In this document: one piece after another, positions 1-6,027 of the stretch
Layout: each line of letters starts with the position of its first letter
How positions within the stretch are numbered: the stretch's first letter is position 1
Assembly: GCA_012961725.1 (NCBI GenBank)
Contig: DTYU01000237.1
Span: 1 to 11,248, forward strand
Direction: 5' to 3'
From: Desulfotomaculum sp.
GTDB lineage: Bacteria; Bacillota; Desulfotomaculia; Desulfotomaculales; Ammonificaceae
Length of the DNA: 11,248 nucleotides
Made by a program: the position numbers and the translations under genes
The notes under the pieces: model-generated
What the model saw: the letters and a program-made list of their open reading frames with translations, nothing else
What the model was told of the DNA's origin: nothing
The model's database searches: none

Positions 1-7
1 CCTTTCT

Positions 8-265
8 TCACCGAAAGCGCGGGGTGGTATGGTCAAGCTCCACAACGATCACCTCCGAGCCGACTTTCTTTACCGCCTCCCACGGGATCACCATATGCTG
101 CCGCTCGGCCCACATGTTTAGCAGGTGCGGCCGGCGGGGCAGGATTATGCTCTGTACCTGGCCGGAATCTGCGTCAATGGTCAAATCGGAGTCTCCTACC
201 ACGCCCAAACGGGCGCCGTCGTAAAGATTGATAATCTCCTTTCCTACGAGCTCAGTCAGCCGCAT
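8..265 (-). CDS. ymxH: YlmC/YmxH family sporulation-associated PRC-barrel protein
   Basis: This encodes a complete 85-residue protein, the usual length for the YlmC/YmxH family, which consists of a single PRC-barrel domain. The N-terminus MRLTELVGKEIINLYDGARL and the central segment with a hydrophobic IILP turn (about residues 40-43) are characteristic of the family. No catalytic residues are expected, since PRC barrels are small beta folds used for binding or scaffolding. The ATG is preceded by a strong AGGAGGG ribosome binding site at 273-279 with a 7-nt spacer. In B. subtilis ymxH lies directly after mlpA; here dut, a beta-propeller gene and a small membrane gene intervene. Family members occur in endospore formers, but their molecular role is not established. 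The family assignment is confident and the function is not. Confidence 0.88.
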   Translation of the reverse strand: MRLTELVGKEIINLYDGARLGVVGDSDLTIDADSGQVQSIILPRRPHLLNMWAERQHMVIPWEAVKKVGSEVIVVELDHTTPRFR

Positions 266-478
266 CTCTTTTCCCTCCTGAAAAGCTTATACTGATGGCC
301 CAGCGCTCGGTACGGTCTTTCAGGTTTGAAAGCTACCACTTATTTTGGCCTAACGATGGTTCGTTCTTCGAAGTTCAAAAGCTACACTAAATGCTGGGTG
401 GGGTCCGTGCTACGTTCGACCTTCAGCGTATATAAAGGACTACATAAGCAGTTGAATCTTTCTCAGATCGCGGCGTTC
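266..478. other. AT-richer intergenic gap before ymxH
   Basis: This 213-base gap separates the small membrane protein gene from ymxH and holds no coding region that I can support. It contains a perfect 6-bp stem-loop at 317-332 (CTTTCA, GGTT, TGAAAG). It also has a TCAGTATAAG string on the minus strand at 286-295, which recurs in front of rpsO. No convincing -35 element sits upstream of it, so I do not call a promoter here. Confidence 0.4.
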
Positions 479-829
479 TCACCATAGTGAAATGCCCTTG
501 TCGTAGCGGCGAATGTACCGGATCAGCCCCAGCAAAAAGGGCTGAAGCAGCGCAAGCGTTATGGCGACAGCGGCCAAGGGTTCAAGCTCCATGCCCCAGA
601 CGCTGACCCGCGGGGGCAGCTTTATTTCCAAGAAATCAACCAAAAGGGAGAGTGAGAGATAAATGCCGCCCGCTACCCCGACGATATAAGCGAGGGCGCT
701 GCCCATGGGCGATGTGCGCGGCGCCTCACGCGGGATTCTCGCCTGCGCGCTAAGTTGCCGTGTCCGCTCCATTGTTGAAAGTAGCAGCAAGATAAAGACG
801 GCTAAGAAAAAGCAAAACGTGGTGAGCAT
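479..829 (-). CDS. Small integral membrane protein, three predicted helices, unknown function
   Basis: I do not recognise the family of this 116-residue protein. It shows three hydrophobic segments: about residues 2-18 (rich in F, L and V), 44-66 and 83-105. The first is followed by a positively charged stretch (ERTRQ...RIPRE) and the last by RYIRRYDKG, so loop 1-2 and the C-terminus are probably cytoplasmic. The frame stays open upstream to 910, but that extension runs into a terminator hairpin and lacks a ribosome binding site. The ATG at 829 has an ideal GGAGGTG six bases upstream, so I use it. The gene lies alone between a terminator at 915-942 and the gap before ymxH, suggesting its own promoter. 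The call as a real membrane protein is fairly firm; no function can be assigned. Confidence 0.72.
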   Translation of the reverse strand: MLTTFCFFLAVFILLLLSTMERTRQLSAQARIPREAPRTSPMGSALAYIVGVAGGIYLSLSLLVDFLEIKLPPRVSVWGMELEPLAAVAITLALLQPFLLGLIRYIRRYDKGISLW

Positions 830-874
830 GTTGTCCACCTCCGCTCTATGCTTATGCGCAGGGATGGCCGGGTT

Positions 875-904
875 ATTACTGAAAAGTTGTACCGCCTGTC
901 TCAA
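875..904 (-). promoter_or_regulatory. Weak candidate promoter for the small membrane protein gene
   Basis: On the minus strand, TTGAGA (899-904) and AGTAAT (875-880) are separated by 18 bases. They match the sigma-A consensus at 5/6 and 4/6 positions. The pair lies just downstream of the 915-942 hairpin and about 45 bases before the ATG at 829, where a separate promoter would be expected. The -10 match is poor and this is only suggestive. Confidence 0.3.
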
Positions 905-914
905 GACCAATACA

Positions 915-942
915 AAACCCTTCTCCCGGAGGAGAAGGGTTT
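915..942 (-). terminator. Strong hairpin terminator after the beta-propeller gene
   Basis: A perfect 12-bp inverted repeat, AAACCCTTCTCC at 915-926 and GGAGAAGGGTTT at 931-942, closes a CGGA tetraloop. It lies 34 bases after the stop codon of the beta-propeller gene. On the minus strand the stem ends in TTTTG, so the U-tract is short and interrupted. The stability of the stem and its position between two genes make it a likely terminator. Confidence 0.65.
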
Positions 943-976
943 GTCCGCAGCCGGCCGCAGAGCAGCCGGACTTAGG

Positions 977-3094
977 CTACCACTGAATCCGGTTGATCTC
1001 TTTCAGGGTCTCGAGGTCGTTTGCCTTCACCATCCGCTCTGAAACGGAGTAGAGCACGTCTTCGATGTAAAGGCAGCGTTTGACCGGGCGGTTATACTCC
1101 GGAAAATCAGGGCGGCCTTCCGGGCCGTGGCTGACCGTTCCCTTGAGGCTTATCCCTTTCAGAGAAATATCGAATATGTATGCCCCCTGCCACTGGCGGC
1201 ATCCGCCTCTTTCCTCCGTCCAGTAGCCTAAGGAAACGGGAACGGCCAAAAGATTCTTGCTCCTGCTGAAGAGCACGGCCTTGTGGTCCCGCAGCGCCGG
1301 CGAGTCGGCGCGCCACCCTTCGATGATGTACTTGGCTACTTCCAGGGGCTTAGCGGGGTCGGTCACGTCAAAAAGAGATACCTTGATGCCGATCTCCCGC
1401 CCTGGCGGTATCACCCGCGTCACCGCCTTTTCCCCGACAAAATCTTCGATAATCACCGGCTCGACCGCCACCTCCTTGCCGATGCCGATCAGGTGATGCT
1501 CGTCGTAAGGATGGAGGTAGTTCGAGTAGCCCGGTATCTTGAGCTCCCCGAGCACTTTAGGCCCATGGGGATCTTGGAGGTCGATCACAAAGAGCGGGTC
1601 TATCTGCCGGAAGGTCACCAAGTAGCAGCGCTTCCCCATGAACCTGGCGGCATAGATGCGCTCTCCCGGTGCCAGGCCCTCAAGCCTGCCGGTGACCCGC
1701 ATTTTTTCGTCTAGCACGTAGAGGTTATTGCGTCGCTCCCACGGGCCGGAGAAGGCAAATCTTTCGGATGTGGTGGCGATCCGGAAGAAGCCCTGGTATT
1801 CGTCCATCGAGAACTGGTTCAGCACCTGGCCGGGGACCTCACCCTTGCACAGATATTCGACTGTGTCCCCAGCCGCGGCGAGCTTATGGATAACGGTCAT
1901 GTTTTGCTCGCGGGCTATGTCCCGCCGCCAGTCTTCATAAGAGGCCGCGATTCTGTTGAGCAGCGCACCGGCACCGGCAGGGTTCACTCCGTAGAGGTAA
2001 TCATCGATCAAAGACTCCGCCCTTCTCAGCTTGGCGGCGAAGTCCGCCTCGGCGTCGCGGATCTCAGCCATCTCAGCGCGCAACTCACCTGGCAGAACGG
2101 GGATTATCCGCTCAAAGAACCCGCGGCTCTCTTTGATCAGATCCGGCATCTTTCTCGCGGTAAGATAGATGTGTTCCTGCGAGACAAAAACGTTCTGGGA
2201 AACCCCAGTCAAAAAGGTCTTCTCCGTGACCGGTTCGTTCTCATCTTGGACGTTCACCGCCAAAATGACGGTGTACTGGAAGCTGTGGTCAGGAACGTCA
2301 AAGTAGTGGATGTGCGTGGGAGGAACAGTCTGTTCCTCGCCGTCAACCTTTATTCTGGGCAGGACCACTTTCTCCTTCCCTGGACGCAGGGCTTCGTAAA
2401 CGGGTGCGGTGATTATGACATAAGCATAGTCACCGATCAAACGAGAAGTGACGTAGCGCCCGGGAAGACTCAGCCGCCGTGTCATCCGCGGCTCTTCCTT
2501 GCTGCTGACATCATAAACGTGCGCGAGAAACTCACCCGCTTTGCCGCCGAGCACCACCAGCCTGTTTTCGGCAATAAAGGCCTCGTGGGACGTGCCCGGA
2601 AAATGCAGTCGCGCCAGCACGCGGGCCTCCTTAGCCGGGTAGGCCTTGAGGATCACCACCTCGTTTCCGGACAAGACGTAAAGGTGTTCGCCGTCGGTCT
2701 TCACGATGTCGGCCTCATCTACACCCGCCACCTGCACGTTCGTGGCCGAATAGTCGCGGGCCGCCTCCGGCAAGGCGTCCGGTACTCCCCCAGCCGCTGG
2801 CGGTGCGGCCTTCAGCGCCTGTGTCTCCTCTGCGGCCATCCGCGGAGCAAGCGTCCAGCCGCCGGCCTTAGGCCGGGCGCCATACAACCCCCAGCCCAAC
2901 CGGTGCGCCGCTGCGCTACGCTCTTCGATGTAACTTACCAGCTCTCGATAAGACGCAAAGGTCTTCAGCTCTTCGCCGGCAGGTCCTAAGAAACGCCCGG
3001 CAAGCGATACAGCAGGCAGCACCGAGAGGGCTGAAACGGCAACAGTGACTAAAAAAGCAACGATGACGAACGCGAACAAGACACGCCGCTTCAT
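977..3094 (-). CDS. Secreted beta-propeller domain protein (Beta_propel family)
   Basis: This encodes a 705-residue exported or membrane-anchored protein. Residues 1-32 form a signal peptide or N-terminal anchor: MKRR followed by a long hydrophobic run ending in AVSLA. The diagnostic segment is at 114-136, where DYSATNVQVAGVDEADIVKT continues into DG. This sequence is characteristic of the C-terminal beta-propeller family distantly related to WD40 repeats (Beta_propel, PF09826/COG4880 by memory). The rest alternates short beta-strand blades, for example LYVLSGNEVVILKAYP near 137-154 and later ITLKG-like strands, with a charged helical insertion around 345-395. The ATG at 3094 has AAGGAGGGG upstream with about 9 bases spacing. 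The role is unknown; propellers of this type are presumed to bind ligands or partners outside the cell. It interrupts the mlpA-dut-ymxH order and ends at a hairpin terminator. Confidence 0.85.
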   Translation of the reverse strand: MKRRVLFAFVIVAFLVTVAVSALSVLPAVSLAGRFLGPAGEELKTFASYRELVSYIEERSAAAHRLGWGLYGARPKAGGWTLAPRMAAEETQALKAAPPAAGGVPDALPEAARDYSATNVQVAGVDEADIVKTDGEHLYVLSGNEVVILKAYPAKEARVLARLHFPGTSHEAFIAENRLVVLGGKAGEFLAHVYDVSSKEEPRMTRRLSLPGRYVTSRLIGDYAYVIITAPVYEALRPGKEKVVLPRIKVDGEEQTVPPTHIHYFDVPDHSFQYTVILAVNVQDENEPVTEKTFLTGVSQNVFVSQEHIYLTARKMPDLIKESRGFFERIIPVLPGELRAEMAEIRDAEADFAAKLRRAESLIDDYLYGVNPAGAGALLNRIAASYEDWRRDIAREQNMTVIHKLAAAGDTVEYLCKGEVPGQVLNQFSMDEYQGFFRIATTSERFAFSGPWERRNNLYVLDEKMRVTGRLEGLAPGERIYAARFMGKRCYLVTFRQIDPLFVIDLQDPHGPKVLGELKIPGYSNYLHPYDEHHLIGIGKEVAVEPVIIEDFVGEKAVTRVIPPGREIGIKVSLFDVTDPAKPLEVAKYIIEGWRADSPALRDHKAVLFSRSKNLLAVPVSLGYWTEERGGCRQWQGAYIFDISLKGISLKGTVSHGPEGRPDFPEYNRPVKRCLYIEDVLYSVSERMVKANDLETLKEINRIQW

Positions 3095-3321
3095 GAAAGA
3101 AACCCCTCCTTTTGTTTTTTACTTAATTAACACCGGGAGGTATCATTTTGTGACAGTGGGATGGGTGGGCATACGCGGCTTTTTTCAAGGAAGACGCTGA
3201 CGCCGTTTCCTTGGATCGCGAGAGGTGTGAAATATGCCGTAGACGGTTACTGCACCACTTTTATAATCGTAGAAAGAGTTGAAGGCAGGAAAGTCAGAAG
3301 CGGAACAGCCCAGCGGAAATT
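3095..3321. other. Intergenic gap between dut and the beta-propeller gene
   Basis: This 227-base gap has no supported gene. An inverted repeat CAAGGAA (3186-3192) and TTCCTTG (3207-3213) with a 14-base loop is present, but on the minus strand it is followed by A residues rather than T residues, so it is not a classical terminator. The beta-propeller promoter is presumably here. The minus-strand stretch around GTTAAT (3121-3132) is AT-rich but lacks a clear -35 element. Confidence 0.4.
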
Positions 3322-3774
3322 TCAGCCCGTATGCCCGAAACCGCCGTCACCGCGCGGGGTGGTGCCAAGGGTGTCCGTTTCCCGCCACCGGACCCGCGTG
3401 ACCGGCTGGACGACAAGTTGTGCGACCCGGTCCCCGCGCCGGATCAGAAAAGGCTCCCGGCCGAGGTTTATCATGAGGACCTTTATCTCGCCGCGGTAGT
3501 CGGCATCGACCGTTCCCGGGCTGTTAAGGAGGGTGACGCCGTGCTTGAGGGCCAAGCCGCTGCGGGGGCGAATCTGCGCCTCGTACCCTTCCGGCAGGGC
3601 GATAGCGATACCCGTTGGGATCAAACGCCGCTCACCGGGTCCAAGCTCCACGGCTTCCGGAACAGCCGCGTATAGGTCGAGCCCGGCGGCGTCAGGAGTG
3701 GCGTACTCCGGCAGCGGCAGCTCCCCCGCGCCGGGGAGGCGCTGGATCGAGACCTCAACCTGCCCCGCCGGCAT
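3322..3774 (-). CDS. dut: Deoxyuridine 5'-triphosphate nucleotidohydrolase (dUTPase)
   Basis: This 150-residue protein is a homotrimeric-type dUTPase, which hydrolyses dUTP to dUMP and pyrophosphate, keeping uracil out of DNA and feeding dTMP synthesis. All five family motifs are visible in order: I AGLDLYA at 30-36, II RPRSGLALKHG at 69-79, III NSPGTVDADYRGEI at 84-97 with the catalytic Asp at about 90 and the uracil-contacting Tyr at 93, IV RRGDRVAQL at 112-120, and V RGDGGFGHTG at 141-150. Length is normal and nothing is missing. The ATG overlaps the stop codon of the M16 peptidase as TGATG, implying translational coupling and co-transcription. Confidence 0.96.
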   Translation of the reverse strand: MPAGQVEVSIQRLPGAGELPLPEYATPDAAGLDLYAAVPEAVELGPGERRLIPTGIAIALPEGYEAQIRPRSGLALKHGVTLLNSPGTVDADYRGEIKVLMINLGREPFLIRRGDRVAQLVVQPVTRVRWRETDTLGTTPRGDGGFGHTG

Positions 3775-5036
3775 CAGGAAAGCCTCCCGAGGGCACTCTT
3801 CCAGGCAGCGCCATCCTCCCAGGGGCCTATAGAAGCAAAGGTGAACCTGTCAGGCCTAAAAACAGCATCGGCTAAGCCGTGGACGTCGTCCAAGGTGACC
3901 CTTTCGATCCGCGTAACCACCTCTTCAGGCGTCAGCACCTTACCAAGATAAAGTTGCGACTTCCCCATCCGGCTCATCCTGGTGGTGACACTCTCGAGGC
4001 TCAAGAGGAAACCCCCCTTGAGCTGGTTCTTCGCCCGCGCCAGCTCTTCTTCGGTGATGCCCCGGTTCCGGACGGCGGCAAACTCGGCAGCGACCATGTC
4101 GAGCGTCTGGGCTACGTTCGACGGCGCCAAGCCTGCATATACGCAAAAGACCCCTGTATCATGGTAAGAGCTGTGATAAGAATAAACCGAATATACCAGC
4201 CCGCTCTCCTCGCGTATCCGCTGGAAGAGCCGGGAACTCATCCCGCCGCCCAAGGCGGTATTAAGCACCTGGAATACGTATACCACATCGTCTCCTAAGG
4301 CAACCCCCGGCGTGCCGATACAGAGGTGTACCTGCTCGGTATCCCGGGTACAGTGGCAGATCTCAGCCTTCGCTTCCGGCCGGACCCTCGTCTGCGCTCT
4401 TTTCTCTCCGCCTACCTTGTTGAAAGCAGCCTCAAGCGCTGTTACCGCCCTTGCGTGCGGCACGTTGCCGGCAACCGCCACCACCATTCTGCCCTGGAGG
4501 TAATGGTCCTCATAGAAACGAAGCAAATCTTCACGGGAGAGGTCCTTGACCACCTCTTCAGTGCCGATAACCGGCCGCCCCAAGGCGTGGCCCTGCCAGA
4601 TGGTACCGGTGAAGACATCGTGCACCAGCTCATCGGGGGTGTCTTGGTACATCCTTATCTCTTCGAGAATCACGTTCTTTTCCCGCTCTAAGTCATCTTG
4701 GTCAAATCGGGAGTTGAAAAGCATGTCCGTTAAAACGTCAACCGCTAATGGGAAGTGCTCATCAAGCACTTTCGCATAATAGCAGGTGTATTCCTTTGCG
4801 GTAAAGGCGTTAAGCTGGCCGCCCACAGCGTCGAGCTCTTCAGCAATCCTCTTCGCGGAACGGCTGGCCGTCCCCTTGAAAAGGGCATGCTCAATAAAAT
4901 GAGAGATGCCGTTCTGCTCCGGCTTCTCATCCCTTGACCCCACGTCCACCCAGATGCCGACCGCCGCCGACCGGACATGGGGGATCTCTTCGGTCAAAAT
5001 TATGACACCGTTGGGCAGTTCTTCTATCTGTACCAA
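3774..5036 (-). CDS. mlpA: M16 family zinc metallopeptidase (processing-peptidase-like, MlpA/YmxG type)
   Basis: This encodes a 420-residue M16 peptidase. The inverted zinc motif HFIEH lies at residues 46-50 (His46, Glu49, His50) in the context GISHFIEHALFKGT. The third zinc ligand is expected among the glutamates of EKNVILEEI at 119-127. The C-terminal half has the second M16 domain, including the GGGMSSRLFQRIREESGLVY segment. I choose the TTG at 5036, which has AGAGGGTG five bases upstream and gives an N-terminus (VQIEELPNGVIILTEEIPHV) and length typical of the family. A longer in-frame start, TTG at 5144, would add 36 residues with three cysteines and no recognisable similarity. In B. subtilis the counterpart follows ylxY and precedes ymxH. 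The cellular substrate is unknown; the enzyme is probably cytoplasmic because no signal peptide is visible. Confidence 0.92.
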   Translation of the reverse strand: MVQIEELPNGVIILTEEIPHVRSAAVGIWVDVGSRDEKPEQNGISHFIEHALFKGTASRSAKRIAEELDAVGGQLNAFTAKEYTCYYAKVLDEHFPLAVDVLTDMLFNSRFDQDDLEREKNVILEEIRMYQDTPDELVHDVFTGTIWQGHALGRPVIGTEEVVKDLSREDLLRFYEDHYLQGRMVVAVAGNVPHARAVTALEAAFNKVGGEKRAQTRVRPEAKAEICHCTRDTEQVHLCIGTPGVALGDDVVYVFQVLNTALGGGMSSRLFQRIREESGLVYSVYSYHSSYHDTGVFCVYAGLAPSNVAQTLDMVAAEFAAVRNRGITEEELARAKNQLKGGFLLSLESVTTRMSRMGKSQLYLGKVLTPEEVVTRIERVTLDDVHGLADAVFRPDRFTFASIGPWEDGAAWKSALGRLS

Positions 5037-5161
5037 AGTAACACCCTCTTTACAGTCAATCCTAAAGGAATTTCTACAGGAAACGCCGCAATCCTTCTTG
5101 AGATAAGTTTCCCTGATAACAAATCCAATAATCCTATGTTCCAACGTCCAGCCTCAAGGGA

Positions 5162-5187
5162 GATTCAGGGGATACCATAACTGAATC
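5162..5187 (+). repeat. REP-like hairpin unit, left half of an inverted pair
   Basis: GATTCAG (5162-5168) and CTGAATC (5181-5187) form a perfect 7-bp stem around the 12-base loop GGGATACCATAA. The loop matches that of the other units in this window, while the stem sequence differs but still pairs. This implies selection on the folded shape. It faces the unit at 5205-5234. Confidence 0.65.
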
Positions 5188-5204
5188 ACACGGGGTGGGC
5201 GTTT

Positions 5205-5234
5205 CAATAATTTAGTATGGTGTCCCCCTAATTT
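5205..5234 (-). repeat. REP-like hairpin unit, right half of the inverted pair, overlapping the ylxY stop
   Basis: Read on the minus strand this copy contains GGGGACACCATACTAAAT followed by TATTG. It shares 23 consecutive bases with the copy in front of truB. The arms AAATTAG and CTAAATT pair at 6 of 7 positions around a 12-base loop. The TAG stop codon of the deacetylase-like gene (5228-5230) is part of the repeat itself. Confidence 0.8.
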
Positions 5235-5947
5235 GCTCCTAAGAGATCGGATACACTTACAAACTCGAAACCGCGTCCGGAAAGCTCCCGAATTATGGCT
5301 GGCAGCGCCTCTGCCGTAGGCGCGGTAGGGTGCAGGAGCACAATTGCGCCGTTGTGCGCGCGGCTTATGACCCTCCCGCTGATTTTGGCCGCTGCGGGTC
5401 TTTTCCAGTCGACGGTATCGATGCTCCACAGAACAACCCGGTACCCCGCCGCATCCGCCGCCTGGAGGATAGAAGGACCGCACTCCCCGTACGGCGGAGC
5501 AAAGAGGCGCGGCCGCTTCTTGGTGACGCGCCGGATGGCGGCCTCTGCCCTTTTTAGGTCCGCAAGGTTCTCGGCAACCGAAAGCCGGTCGGGGTGCCGG
5601 TGGTAGTAGCTGTGACTGCCCACCTCGAAGTCGCGTCCGATCTCCTGGGCCAACTCCGGGAATCTATCTACCCAACAGCCACCGAGGAAAAAGGTGGCCT
5701 TGGCGTTATTCCTCCGGAGGGTCTGCAGTATCTGCGGCAGGTGTTCCTCACCCCAGAAAACATTAAACGTAAGCGCGATGCGGCGTTTATCCGTCGAACC
5801 CTGGTAAACAGGCCCCGGCGCGCCGGTTGAGACGTTCCTGTCTTCAAGAGCGATCAAGTATCCCGCAAAGGATGGAATACCGAAGCCGAGGAGCAAGAGC
5901 ACCAAATACCGCACCATCCAGCGCACCCTTAAAACGAAAATGGGCAT
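5228..5947 (-). CDS. ylxY: Membrane-anchored polysaccharide deacetylase-like protein (NodB fold, YlxY type, degenerate site)
   Basis: This encodes a 239-residue protein with a hydrophobic N-terminal segment at about 12-33 (signal anchor) and an extracellular NodB-homology domain from about 55 to 235. The NodB motifs can be located. Motif 1, normally TFDDG, reads TFNVFWG at 60-66. Motif 2 HSYYH at 112-116 is intact. Motif 3 reads RLFAPPYGE at 147-155, without the usual arginine directly before PPYG. Motif 4 DTVDW at 177-181 and motif 5 with His206 (LLH) are present. Loss of both motif-1 aspartates (catalytic base and metal ligand) suggests altered or absent deacetylase activity. Position between pnp and the M16 peptidase matches ylxY of sporulating Firmicutes. 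The ATG at 5947 has AGGAGGTTG about 7 bases upstream. The C-terminal Asn codon and stop codon lie within a repeat unit. Confidence 0.85.
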   Translation of the reverse strand: MPIFVLRVRWMVRYLVLLLLGFGIPSFAGYLIALEDRNVSTGAPGPVYQGSTDKRRIALTFNVFWGEEHLPQILQTLRRNNAKATFFLGGCWVDRFPELAQEIGRDFEVGSHSYYHRHPDRLSVAENLADLKRAEAAIRRVTKKRPRLFAPPYGECGPSILQAADAAGYRVVLWSIDTVDWKRPAAAKISGRVISRAHNGAIVLLHPTAPTAEALPAIIRELSGRGFEFVSVSDLLGAN

Positions 5948-5962
5948 AAGGACAACCTCCTG

Positions 5963-5993
5963 AAAAAAAGCGAAATCCCCGCAAAGGGGATCC
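5963..5993 (-). terminator. Terminator-like hairpin between pnp and the deacetylase gene
   Basis: On the minus strand ATCCCC (5986-5991) pairs with GGGGAT (5975-5980) around TTTGC, extendable by two G-U pairs. A run of seven T residues (5963-5969) follows after a short TTCGC interval. It lies 35 bases past the pnp stop codon and immediately before the next ribosome binding site. The gap before the T-run makes it imperfect, so it may terminate only partly or mark an RNA processing point. Confidence 0.55.
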
Positions 5994-6027
5994 GTCAGTT
6001 TTCTAAAATGCTTATGCGCGCTCTTTT

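Noticed and set aside
323..389. Imperfect direct repeat around AAAGCTAC at 323-340 and 373-389
   Set aside because: Only about 8 bases are identical in a row with indels beside them; this could be chance in a low-complexity gap.
830..910. N-terminal extension of the small membrane protein to 910
   Set aside because: No ribosome binding site precedes the upstream start and the extension runs through the promoter region and up to the terminator hairpin; the ATG at 829 has an ideal site.
1886..2989. Long plus-strand open frame opposite the beta-propeller gene
   Set aside because: It is a mirror of the high-GC minus-strand gene, with no ribosome binding site and no recognisable domains in its translation.
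3186..3213. Inverted repeat CAAGGAA/TTCCTTG as terminator for dut
   Set aside because: On the minus strand the stem is followed by A residues, not T residues, and the loop is 14 bases; it does not fit an intrinsic terminator.
3240..3267. Plus-strand promoter-like pair TAGACG (3240-3245), 16 bases, TATAAT (3262-3267)
   Set aside because: No supported plus-strand gene follows; it would read antisense into dut. TATAAT in an AT-rich patch is likely chance.
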